Source of the DNA: Candidatus Hydrogenedentota bacterium
GTDB taxonomy: Bacteria > Hydrogenedentota > Hydrogenedentia > Hydrogenedentales > SLHB01
NCBI GenBank assembly: GCA_003557825.1
Contig: PWNM01000342.1
Location: forward strand, 1-10,700
DNA: 10,700 bases
Direction of reading: 5' to 3'
The translations under genes were made by a program, and so were the position numbers. Shown one piece after another: positions 1 through 7,254 of this stretch. Position 1 is the stretch's first letter; each line of letters opens with the position of its first letter. The notes under the pieces are model-generated. The model had not been told where the DNA came from, ran no database searches, and was given only the letters and a program-made list of their open reading frames with translations.

Positions 1-340
1 TAAGGACGGCGATGTCGGTAAAAGGATCGGCTCCTACGACCTGGGCATCGACCTCTTCTTTGTCGTAAAGTACGCAACGCACGACCGTGCTCTCGCCGGC
101 CACGTGTTCATTGGTCACCACGTAACCGTCCGGGCTGATGATGAACCCACTGCCCACGACGACAACCTCTTCCCGCCGTCCTTGGGTAAAAACTTCTTTT
201 ACCGGGCGGATGTGGACCAATGCCGGCGCCACTTCGTTTTTCGCCCGCAGCACCGTCGCCTCGGTCCCGCCTCCGGGCATGGTGGCGCAACCGCCAAGCA
301 GGGCCAGGCAGCCCAGTAGTAAAGGAATGTAACGTCGCAA
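1..340 (-). CDS. HtrA/Deg-like trypsin-fold serine protease, lipoprotein, N-terminal part (cut by window edge)
   Basis: Reading the minus strand from a TTG codon at 340-338 gives 113 codons that stay open to the left edge. Residues 1-18 (RRYIPLLLGCLALLGGC) form a lipoprotein signal peptide with lipobox LGGC, so Cys18 would be lipidated. Residues 63-79 (GSGFIISPDGYVVTNEH) are the HtrA/DegP signature with catalytic His79. Residues 108-113 (TDIAVL) carry the catalytic Asp109; the His-Asp spacing of 30 matches DegP. The Ser nucleophile (GNSGGP) and any PDZ domain would lie outside the window. TTG was chosen because AAGGAG sits 8 bases upstream and the signal peptide begins there; an in-frame ATG 18 codons further up lacks these supports. 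Expected role: envelope protein quality control in the periplasm. The family call is strong; the substrate and subtype (DegP, DegS or DegQ-like) cannot be told. Confidence 0.88.
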   Translation of the reverse strand, partial: MRRYIPLLLGCLALLGGCATMPGGGTEATVLRAKNEVAPALVHIRPVKEVFTQGRREEVVVVGSGFIISPDGYVVTNEHVAGESTVVRCVLYDKEEVDAQVVGADPFTDIAVL

Positions 341-348
341 CCGATTCG

Positions 349-354
349 CTCCTT
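349..354 (-). promoter_or_regulatory. Shine-Dalgarno site deciding the TTG start of the HtrA-like gene
   Basis: The minus strand reads AAGGAG here, 8 bases before the TTG at 340. This is near-consensus strength and spacing, and it is the main reason for preferring the TTG over the upstream in-frame ATG. Confidence 0.65.
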
Positions 355-423
355 GTCTGTTTATGTTGGTTACGGATCCAACGCCGGGCGGCATCGCTTC
401 ATCCGGGAAACCAGCTCGTTGTC

Positions 424-432
424 ATTATAGCA
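424..432 (-). promoter_or_regulatory. Extended -10 promoter candidate for the HtrA-like gene
   Basis: The minus strand carries TGCTATAAT, a perfect TATAAT with the extended TGn element. It is about 84 bases upstream of the TTG start, in the gap behind the preceding minus-strand gene. The -35 region 17 bases upstream (TAGCCG) is poor, as is usual for extended -10 promoters. It suggests that the protease is transcribed independently of the esterase-like gene. The motif is seen; promoter activity is inferred. Confidence 0.45.
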
Positions 433-578
433 GCACGCCATGCACCCGGCTACTTGGGCGTTTCGAGACTCGGAGATCCAAGCATGATGGATATGTGGCC
501 AATACACGTGGGCCTGTGGACAGATCCAGGTCTTTCCCTCCGAGGGAAATGCATTTTCCTGTCATAGCGGCCTATGGC

Positions 579-1901
579 TCATTCATGCAACGGCGATAGC
601 ACATCGGTCTCGGCGATAAAGATGAAGGCGTCGTACCGTTGGGGCAGGATCGTCGGTACGTAATTCCCGAGATGCTCGCGCTGAGGATCATAGGTTACGC
701 CAATGGCGCGATGCCCCCGGGCGGCTGCCAATGGCCCTTCCCGATGGGCTTCGGTAAAAACGACCAGGGCTTTGTCGAGGTCCAAACGATGGAAAAGGTC
801 TTCAAAGGTTCCGGCTCGTCCCTCCGGTACCGTCATGCGTTGCATGGGCGCCTCCCAAGAGGATCCCGCCAGAACCCGGCCGCGATGGGTGCCAAAACCG
901 ACCAGCACCGCCGCATTTTCGCCGTGGTTCTCGCGGACCAATTGGCCGATGTTGCGGCGTCCGGCCTGAGCCATATCCGTCGCGCGGGCATCGCCGATGT
1001 GGGTATTGTGGGCCCACACGATCCCGCGGGCATCGGGCCCGTGATAGTCCATGAGTCGCTCGACGGTGAGGAAAAAATGATCGACCCGGGCGTTCCACGA
1101 ACCGGCGTCCCGTTGCAGCATGGCCCGGTAATGCCGTTCGGCGTTCTTAATCACCCAGGCATGCTGTTTGGCGTCGAAATAGGCCCGCTCGTCGTCCGCG
1201 GCAAGCGTTTCGGCCTCGTCGCGCATCTGCTCCACGGCCGCAGCAAGCGCCCCGTCCAGGGCCTGGCCGCCCCGGGCAAGGGTTCGAGCATAGGTTTCCG
1301 CCGACCCCGCAAAAGGCTCAAAAGGCGCGATAAGCTCGGCCACCGCGTCGGCCGCTTCGGCTTCCGAAGCCGCAAGGAAGTCCTGTAGCGCATGAAAGGA
1401 GTCTTCGGCGCCGTAGACATCCATGCCGTAGAACCCCACCCGCTCCTCGAGGGGCCGGTCGGCGTTGAATTCGCGAAGCCACTCGGCCAGTTCGACAACC
1501 TCCTCATTGGCCCACATCCACCGCGGCCAGCGATCGAACGTTTCGAGCACCTCGCGTGCGCTGGAACCCGTGTTGGGTAGGTCCTTTACATACCGATTCA
1601 GCCGATAGCAAGCCTCCCAGTCGCCTTCAACGGCGATAAACGAAAACCCATGTTCTTCGATGAGCCGTTGACTGATGGCGGCGCGCCAGGTGTAGAACTC
1701 GGAAGTGCCGTGGCTGGCCTCGCCCAGCAGGACGTACCGAGCATCGCCAATACGGTCAAACAGGGGGTCCAAATCATCCGGGGATTCGAGTGGAACGGTT
1801 GCATCCCGCAGAACATCAAGCACCGCCTCATTATCGGCTACGGCCAAGGGGATAAGCGCGAGAGCAAGCGCCACGCAGAGCAACAGGGTTAGGTGTTTCA
1901 T
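579..1901 (-). CDS. Exported erythromycin-esterase-superfamily protein (Ere-like hydrolase)
   Basis: A 440-residue protein. The start is set at MKHLTLLL (ATG at 1901) because GGAGG lies 5 bases upstream and a clean signal peptide follows (residues 1-22, ending AVA before Asp23). A longer in-frame reading from 1967 would bury that signal. Family hallmarks are LLGEASHG (Glu61, His64), the AVEGDW segment (Glu92) and WAHNTHIGD (His298, His301). In EreA/EreB the equivalent Glu and His residues build the active site that opens the macrolide lactone ring. This relative is exported and comes from an environmental-looking context with no other resistance gene, so it may hydrolyse another ester or lactone; macrolide inactivation cannot be claimed. 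It lies 141 bases downstream of the GH5-type gene on the same strand and probably has its own promoter. Confidence 0.9.
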   Translation of the reverse strand: MKHLTLLLCVALALALIPLAVADNEAVLDVLRDATVPLESPDDLDPLFDRIGDARYVLLGEASHGTSEFYTWRAAISQRLIEEHGFSFIAVEGDWEACYRLNRYVKDLPNTGSSAREVLETFDRWPRWMWANEEVVELAEWLREFNADRPLEERVGFYGMDVYGAEDSFHALQDFLAASEAEAADAVAELIAPFEPFAGSAETYARTLARGGQALDGALAAAVEQMRDEAETLAADDERAYFDAKQHAWVIKNAERHYRAMLQRDAGSWNARVDHFFLTVERLMDYHGPDARGIVWAHNTHIGDARATDMAQAGRRNIGQLVRENHGENAAVLVGFGTHRGRVLAGSSWEAPMQRMTVPEGRAGTFEDLFHRLDLDKALVVFTEAHREGPLAAARGHRAIGVTYDPQREHLGNYVPTILPQRYDAFIFIAETDVLSPLHE

Positions 1902-1945
1902 GGTCGCCTCCGGGTTGAGAATGCGTTTCCTATGGAACGAGGCCC

Positions 1946-1954
1946 ATTGTAACA
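1946..1954 (-). promoter_or_regulatory. Extended -10 promoter candidate for the Ere-like gene
   Basis: The minus strand reads TGTTACAAT, an extended -10 with one mismatch from TATAAT, about 44 bases upstream of the ATG at 1901. A TTGATC hexamer lies upstream but at 21 bases, too far for a standard -35. It would let the Ere-like gene be transcribed separately from the upstream GH5-type gene. Motif only. Confidence 0.3.
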
Positions 1955-2042
1955 TGGACCCAGCCACGGGGCGATCAAGCGTCGTTTCACAACACGTCCC
2001 TTGAGCAGCATTGCTGGATGGTTGTTACCCTGGCGCATCCGG

Positions 2043-3548
2043 TTAATGCGCGTACTTCGCGTTGAACTCGGCGATCCGTTCCATGAGAGCCGGCTGGCTT
2101 GCCCCGCTGGGGATATTCCAATCGGCGTCTTGCCAGGGGAAATGCCACACCCAGATGGCAATGAGCGCCACGCCCTCTTCCTCGAACATGTCGATAGCCG
2201 CCAGGGCCGGTTCGGCCGAAGGATCCTCGTGGAAGAACGGCCGTTGGCCAAACTCGCCCACCAGGACCGGCTGATTTGCATCGTGCAAGGCTCGCACACG
2301 CTCCCGTTGATAGGGGATCGAGTCCAAACCTTCCGCCAGATTGTCCCCTTCGCCCGGGGCCTCAAGCTCGACATAGGCGTGGATACTGGCCACATCGACC
2401 GGAGCTTGGGACTCGACCAAATGGGCTCGATGTTCGTCCAGGGTGTCCTTGCGGAACCGATAATCCGGCGGCCAGGTCCCCTGGTCCAGTGCCTCGGCCA
2501 CGGCCTTCCGGCGCGATACGCTTTCTTGTCGCACGCCGGCATCGCCGCTGGTGACCAGACGTCCCGGATCGAGGCTCTTGATGTACGCTGTCCACTCTTC
2601 GTATAGATCGAGGATCATGTCAAAGGACAAGGTATCTTCCTGGGTTTGGGTCTCGCGAATTTCGTAGGGAAAGTCATCGGGATAGACGCCGCGGGGCAGA
2701 CCTGGATTGCCCGCCATGTCCACGTCCGCCTTAAGGAAGAGCTCATTCTGCAGCGACCACATGAGTACCACGGGATCGCCCTTGTAGCGCGTCACAAAGT
2801 CATGGATGTACTCACGCATGGCCTGGTAAGTACGGGAATCCGGATCGAGGTGGGCCTGGGCCGGTTCGCCATAGGCCCAATGCCATCCGGCCACGCCCAA
2901 CACCGGCATCAACCGGATGCCATGGCCGCGGCACAGCTCGAACACCTCGTCCATGGCTTCCCAATAGGCCTCGCGGTTCACGTCGTAGAGTTCGGCTTTG
3001 CCTTTCGGATAGCCGGGCATGGCAAAGAACCGGATAAAAGCGATGTCATGGGCGGCGGCATCCTCGAGGGCCTCAACGATGGATTCCTTCATGCGTTCGC
3101 GCGTACCGTAAATCTCGTCCCAGTGGTGCCACGTGCCGTTGTATGCTTGGGACAAATGGGGCATATTGATGCCAATGGCTCGGTATTCGGAGCCATCGAT
3201 GAGAAGTCTCGTACCATCGACCTTCGCCAAACCGGTATCCTCCATGCCTGACGAGATAACCAAGTCGACCGCCGTCTCCGGGTCGACTTCGGCCCCCGCA
3301 GCCGGGTCTTGGCTGATGACCTCGCCTTCGGGCGCTGTCTCGCTATATTGCTCCTCCACATTCCCCACGCTGAGGCCTGCATTCCCGATCACGGCCTTGG
3401 CGTTCGTAAGTATGAGTCCTACCACATCGGGTACGTTCACCTGTTGCGGCGGGCATCCGGCCAGTACGACCATGGTCAACGAGATAAACACGAGCCGGCG
3501 AAGCCAGCTGACAACCACAGGCGAATTGGTACGCATCGAATACTTCAT
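2043..3548 (-). CDS. PASTA-domain lipoprotein with GH5-type (clan GH-A) glycoside hydrolase domain
   Basis: A 501-residue protein. The start is at MKYSMRTN (ATG at 3548) with GGAG 8 bases upstream; the open frame extends 70 codons further but that part is not protein-like. Residues 1-32 are a lipoprotein signal with basic WLRRLVF, a hydrophobic core and lipobox LAGC (Cys32). Residues 37-101 are one PASTA repeat (VNVPDVVGL..., ending VDLVISSG). Residues about 108-501 are a (beta/alpha)8 glycosidase. WSLQNEL holds Asn268-Glu269, the clan GH-A acid/base pair, and VLVGEFGQ holds Glu432, the expected nucleophile. The closest general types are beta-mannanases and cellulases of GH5, but the substrate cannot be read from sequence. 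It is expected to be a surface- or periplasm-anchored retaining glycosidase. It is divergent from the Gfo/Idh/MocA gene, sharing a 184-base spacer. Confidence 0.87.
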   Translation of the reverse strand: MKYSMRTNSPVVVSWLRRLVFISLTMVVLAGCPPQQVNVPDVVGLILTNAKAVIGNAGLSVGNVEEQYSETAPEGEVISQDPAAGAEVDPETAVDLVISSGMEDTGLAKVDGTRLLIDGSEYRAIGINMPHLSQAYNGTWHHWDEIYGTRERMKESIVEALEDAAAHDIAFIRFFAMPGYPKGKAELYDVNREAYWEAMDEVFELCRGHGIRLMPVLGVAGWHWAYGEPAQAHLDPDSRTYQAMREYIHDFVTRYKGDPVVLMWSLQNELFLKADVDMAGNPGLPRGVYPDDFPYEIRETQTQEDTLSFDMILDLYEEWTAYIKSLDPGRLVTSGDAGVRQESVSRRKAVAEALDQGTWPPDYRFRKDTLDEHRAHLVESQAPVDVASIHAYVELEAPGEGDNLAEGLDSIPYQRERVRALHDANQPVLVGEFGQRPFFHEDPSAEPALAAIDMFEEEGVALIAIWVWHFPWQDADWNIPSGASQPALMERIAEFNAKYAH

Positions 3549-3652
3549 TGGAAAATCTCCCGAGTTGGTTAGGACGCCCCTCTGCTGCGGGCTGTGCGTA
3601 TGTACTGATTTCAACAGTAGCATACTCACGAAAGGGACACAAGAGACCTCGC

Positions 3653-3682
3653 TTGATGACGTTTTGGCAATGCGAGTATGGT
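3653..3682 (+). promoter_or_regulatory. Sigma70-like promoter candidate for the Gfo/Idh/MocA gene
   Basis: TTGATG (3653-3658), an 18-base spacer and TATGGT (3677-3682), each matching four of six consensus bases, lie about 50 bases before the ATG at 3733 in the divergent spacer. I found no comparably placed pair for the opposite gene. Motif only. Confidence 0.3.
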
Positions 3683-3732
3683 ATGCCTCAGCATTGGGCG
3701 CCATCGAAGCACAGAAGTAAAGGAGAGACATC

Positions 3733-5250
3733 ATGGAGAAGGGGGTATTCGACACCAACCGGCGGATCCGTCTGGGCGTATGGGGCCTGGGACGCGGGGC
3801 CAGTTTTTTCGAGGCCTGCGCAGCGTGTCACCTGGATGTGGTAGCGGGCTGCGATTACAACGCCCACATGCGCGAGGCTTTCAAGCGACAGGTTCCCGAT
3901 GCCTTGGTCACCGACGACGCCGAGACTTTTCTGAACAGCGACATCGATGCGGTCCTGCTGGCCACGTTTTGCCCCAACCATGCAGACGATGCCATACGCT
4001 GCCTCGATGCAGGCAAGCATGTATTGTCCGAGGTGACCGCATTTCACACCGCGGCCGAGGGCGTGAAACTGGTCGAGGCGGTCGAACGGTCCGGTAAGGT
4101 CTACAATCTGGCCGAGAACTATCCCTTTACCGCTCCACAGATGTACATCGCCCGACGGTGGAAGGAAGGCCTCTTTGGCGAACTCATGTACGCCGAAGGC
4201 GAATATGTCCACGAAGTGCGCTCATTGGCCTATACCTACATCGACGGCGTACCCGTCGAGCCGGGTTGGGCGCTGCACCACTGGCGCAGCTGGCTTCATT
4301 CCCATTTCTACTGCACCCATTCTCTTGGCCCCATTATGCACATCACGGGTCAGCGCCCCGAGCGGGTAACCGCCTTACCGGGTAACAAAACCCTGGCCGG
4401 CTACCCTCCGAGTAAATCCGGCGGATTGAGCAGCGTCGCGCCGTCATTGATTCAGATGGACAACGGCGGACTCGTCAAGAATCTCATGGGTGGCACGACC
4501 AACGACAGCCATATCTTTCGGTATTGGGGAACCCTCGGAGCGGCGGAGATCAACAACGGGCTTTTCTTACGCTTGGGCGGCGGCGGCAGTACGCCCAAGT
4601 TGCCGGTCAAGGCCGATTGGGGCGAGTTGACCCATCTGGCCGACAAAATGGGCCACGGTGGGGGCGACTTCTTTGTGCTGTACTACTTCGCGCGGCATAT
4701 ACTTTTCGACAAACCTGCTTTCTTTGATATCTACACCGCCGCGGACGTCACCTTGCCGGGGATTCTGGCCTACCGGTCCTGCTGCGAAAATGGCGCGCCC
4801 TACGATGTGCCCGATTTCCGCCAGCAGGCCGACCGCGACGCGTGGCGGGACGATCACGTTGCGCCGGAGCGCCCCGATGTCGCCCAAGGCAGTTTTCCGA
4901 AGGAAGCCGATAGGGAGGTTGTGGCGCCCTTCAACCGGGTCATCCGCGACCTCATCAACAATGCCCTCGCCTATCGCGCCTACGTCGATTGGCGGCAGGT
5001 TTTGGACGACATGGAAAACCCCGCCGAGATCCTATCCACACTCGACCGGGCCATTGAATGCGCCCCAGCCCTCCGGGAAACCATTTTCGAGGCTCAGGCG
5101 ATTATCGATGCCTATCCACAGAGCGAAGGAGCCCGCGCACTTCGGGAAATGATGGAGATCGCTCAGGCCGATTCGGTGTTGGCCGAGGGGTTTATATCGA
5201 GCTTAACGGATGAACGCACCCGGCTCCAACGACGGTTTTTAACCAAATAG
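3733..5250 (+). CDS. Gfo/Idh/MocA-family protein with long C-terminal extension
   Basis: A 505-residue protein without a signal peptide, so cytoplasmic; AAAGGAG lies 7 bases before the ATG. The N-terminal Rossmann fold starts with RLGVWGLGRGA (Gly18, Gly20, Gly22), and Asp41 at the end of strand 2 suggests NAD over NADP. CPNHADDAI (80-88) and GKHVLSEV (94-101) match the family, but the usual EKP lysine is replaced: Glu100 is followed by Val101. A GHGGGDF segment at 307-313 resembles the GHGG motif of GH109 glycosidases, which are Gfo/Idh/MocA proteins that use NAD to cleave glycosides. The protein is longer than typical members (about 350-450), with a helical tail after about residue 430. It may be a sugar dehydrogenase or an NAD-dependent glycosidase; the family is certain, the reaction is not. 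It is probably co-transcribed at least partly with the beta-helix gene 93 bases downstream. Confidence 0.88.
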   Translation: MEKGVFDTNRRIRLGVWGLGRGASFFEACAACHLDVVAGCDYNAHMREAFKRQVPDALVTDDAETFLNSDIDAVLLATFCPNHADDAIRCLDAGKHVLSEVTAFHTAAEGVKLVEAVERSGKVYNLAENYPFTAPQMYIARRWKEGLFGELMYAEGEYVHEVRSLAYTYIDGVPVEPGWALHHWRSWLHSHFYCTHSLGPIMHITGQRPERVTALPGNKTLAGYPPSKSGGLSSVAPSLIQMDNGGLVKNLMGGTTNDSHIFRYWGTLGAAEINNGLFLRLGGGGSTPKLPVKADWGELTHLADKMGHGGGDFFVLYYFARHILFDKPAFFDIYTAADVTLPGILAYRSCCENGAPYDVPDFRQQADRDAWRDDHVAPERPDVAQGSFPKEADREVVAPFNRVIRDLINNALAYRAYVDWRQVLDDMENPAEILSTLDRAIECAPALRETIFEAQAIIDAYPQSEGARALREMMEIAQADSVLAEGFISSLTDERTRLQRRFLTK

Positions 5251-5257
5251 CGGGGCC

Positions 5258-5287
5258 TTCGCATCCAATGCGCCGATTCGGTATGAT
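5258..5287 (+). promoter_or_regulatory. Promoter candidate for the beta-helix gene
   Basis: TTCGCA (5258-5263), an 18-base spacer and TATGAT (5282-5287) lie in the 93-base gap after the Gfo/Idh/MocA gene. TATGAT differs from consensus at one base; the -35 is weak. The two genes may still be read as one transcript. Motif only. Confidence 0.33.
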
Positions 5288-5343
5288 GGCCTCGTGTTGA
5301 AATGAATGGAGCGAGACGCGCAACCTGTGAGGGAGACCACATC

Positions 5344-7125
5344 ATGCGTATGCTAGTAGGCCTAACTATCGTAGCGTTCAGCCTGACAGCCCAGGCTTTC
5401 GAAATCTCCGTTAAGGACTATGGAGCCATCGGCGACGGCGAAACCGACAATACAGCAGCCTTTCAAGCGGCATTGGATACCGCCGCCGAGGCGGGCGGCG
5501 GGATCGTAAAGGTCCCCACAGGGCAATACCGCTTCGACGGAACCCTGGCCATACCTGGCGGCGTCACCTTGCAGGGAACCTTTTTGGTACCGCCGACAGA
5601 CCAGCGCGAGGGCCGAGTCAACCTCGACGGCTCGGTGTTGAAACCCTATGCGGGCCGAGGCGATCCGGACGGCGAACCCTTCATTCGGCTGGCGGGCAGC
5701 ATGGCCACTCTCGCCGGCTTTATGATCACCTATCCGGAATGGTCCCTCGACGATGTGCCCCCCGTCCCCTATCCGCCTACGGTCTATGCGGGCGGCCCCG
5801 AACCCCAATATACCGTAGCCAATGTGGCCGTGCTGGACACTTGTTTCCTTAATTCCTACGAGGCCATCAAATTCGAGCATGCGGGGCGCCATTTCGTGCG
5901 CAACGTGATGGGCTACCCCAGCAAACGAGGCCTTTATGTGGACGGCTGTTACGACATCGGCCGGGTCGAAAACGTCCATTTCTGGCCCTTCGGCACCCAT
6001 TATGATATCGATAACCGCTATTCCAACTGGGTCAACCAAAACGGCGTCGCTTTCGAGTTCGCCCGCACCGACTGGCAGTATGTGTTCAATACGTTCTGCT
6101 TTGGCTACGGCGTGGGCTATAAGTTTTCCGAATCCGAACACGGCTCCTGCAATGGCAGCTTCATCGGGATCGGCGCGGACAGCTGCCACCGGGCGGTACT
6201 GGTTGAACAGGCTCAGAATCCCGCCATCCTCATTACCAATGGCGAGTTCGTCGGCGCATGGGGTACCGACGATTCCATCACCATCGAGATCACCGAATCG
6301 GCCACCGATGGTAAAGTGAGCCTGAAAAACTGCGCCTTTTGGGGGCCGATTGAACGGGCCGTGTGGAACCGAAGCGACAAGACCCAGTTTACGTCCATTG
6401 GCAGCTATATCCAAAGCTGGGATACCGGCGCAACGGGGGCTCCGGCCATTCACCTCGACGGCAAGGCCAAGGCCATTCTGCAAGGCAATACCTTCGGCGT
6501 GGGCCACACGCACGTGCGCGTCGAATCCGATGTGACATCGGCCATCATCCTGGGAAACCAGGCCGAAGGCGGCATGCATATCGACAACCAGGCCGGCAAC
6601 CGCACCCAGATGGGATTCAACGAACAGCATCCGGTGGACTGGGACGCCGTGGGCGACGACACGCGGGCCCACTATCGCGTCGATATCGGCGTGCCGAACG
6701 ACCGGCCCTATGTCATCGGTTGGAACGGACTCGAACCGGCCCTCGAATGGCCCGGTGACGAGGGAACCAAGCGTTGGTCTTCGCGGAATTCGCGGCTGAA
6801 GCTGCCCGTTCTACCCGACCGGGACTATATCATCACCGCCGATGTCTACATCCCATCCTTTGCCATGGAACCGGACATGGGCCTCGTCGTCGAAGGAGAG
6901 CTGGTTGCGCCCTTCCCCCAAGAAGAAGGCGTCCATACCGTGACGGGCGAACTGCCCGCAACCGGCCTCGACACGATCACCATGGAGGTCCGTTGCAATG
7001 CCTGGCAACCCAAGGAGGAGGGCCTGGGCAACGACATCCGCTGGCTCGGCGTCGCCGTCCGCTCCATCACCCTCCAGGCCGTCGACACCGACGCCCCGCT
7101 CTTTGACGCCTGCAAAGGGGAGTGA
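5344..7125 (+). CDS. Secreted right-handed parallel beta-helix protein, pectate-lyase-3 superfamily
   Basis: A 593-residue protein. The start is set at the ATG at 5344 because GGAG lies 8 bases upstream and a signal peptide begins there (residues about 1-18, ending AQA); an in-frame ATG 14 codons earlier lacks these, and one at 5350 is also possible. Residues 23-41 (VKDYGAIGDGETDNTAAFQ) are the classic opening of the pectate-lyase-3/GH55-like beta-helix family, followed by GGGIVKVPTGQYRF and IPGGVTLQG. Residues to about 430 look like helical coils with many Gly/Asn turns. The last about 140 residues (from PYVIGWNGLEP, with DYIITADVYIP) look like a separate beta-sandwich, perhaps carbohydrate binding. 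Members include polysaccharide lyases, epimerases and glycosidases; no catalytic set can be assigned here. It is probably a secreted or periplasmic polysaccharide-active protein. Confidence 0.82.
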   Translation: MRMLVGLTIVAFSLTAQAFEISVKDYGAIGDGETDNTAAFQAALDTAAEAGGGIVKVPTGQYRFDGTLAIPGGVTLQGTFLVPPTDQREGRVNLDGSVLKPYAGRGDPDGEPFIRLAGSMATLAGFMITYPEWSLDDVPPVPYPPTVYAGGPEPQYTVANVAVLDTCFLNSYEAIKFEHAGRHFVRNVMGYPSKRGLYVDGCYDIGRVENVHFWPFGTHYDIDNRYSNWVNQNGVAFEFARTDWQYVFNTFCFGYGVGYKFSESEHGSCNGSFIGIGADSCHRAVLVEQAQNPAILITNGEFVGAWGTDDSITIEITESATDGKVSLKNCAFWGPIERAVWNRSDKTQFTSIGSYIQSWDTGATGAPAIHLDGKAKAILQGNTFGVGHTHVRVESDVTSAIILGNQAEGGMHIDNQAGNRTQMGFNEQHPVDWDAVGDDTRAHYRVDIGVPNDRPYVIGWNGLEPALEWPGDEGTKRWSSRNSRLKLPVLPDRDYIITADVYIPSFAMEPDMGLVVEGELVAPFPQEEGVHTVTGELPATGLDTITMEVRCNAWQPKEEGLGNDIRWLGVAVRSITLQAVDTDAPLFDACKGE

Positions 7126-7131
7126 TATTGT
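7103..7131 (+). promoter_or_regulatory. Promoter candidate for the DUF262-HNH gene, overlapping the end of the beta-helix gene
   Basis: TTGACG (7103-7108, five of six consensus), an exact 17-base spacer and TATTGT (7126-7131, four of six) give the best-spaced promoter pair in the window. The -35 lies inside the last codons of the beta-helix gene. The implied 5' leader is about 115 bases. Motif only. Confidence 0.42.
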
Positions 7132-7254
7132 ACTATTTGGAATAGCTGAATCGGTTCTTTGTCGTATTTGGGATTCAATCCTTAACAAAGGTCAACGAGT
7201 AGAGGGACTATTGAGCGGGGGTCTCCTCCGTATGCAAAGCCATGGGAAAAGATC

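Noticed and set aside
533..549. Hairpin TTTCCCT/AGGGAAA downstream of the Ere-like gene
   Set aside because: The 7-base stem with a 3-base loop is perfect but short, and no U-tract follows on the minus strand, so I do not call it a terminator.
639..1388. 249-codon plus-strand open frame opposite the Ere-like gene
   Set aside because: It is an antisense shadow: no family motif, while the minus frame has a signal peptide and all active-site motifs.
3549..3758. 70-codon upstream extension of the PASTA-GH5 gene
   Set aside because: Extending the start would bury the lipoprotein signal peptide and overlap the start of the divergent gene; the ATG at 3548 has a Shine-Dalgarno site.
5260..5272. CGCAT/ATGCG dyad between the Gfo/Idh/MocA and beta-helix genes
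   Set aside because: A five-base stem with a three-base loop and no U-tract is too weak for a terminator and common by chance.
5362..6672. 436-codon minus-strand open frame opposite the beta-helix gene
   Set aside because: It is an antisense shadow caused by high GC at third positions; the plus frame carries the signal peptide and family signature.
7126..7254. Leader of the DUF262-HNH gene as a riboswitch or small RNA
   Set aside because: I see no stable conserved fold or terminator/antiterminator pair in the 129 bases.
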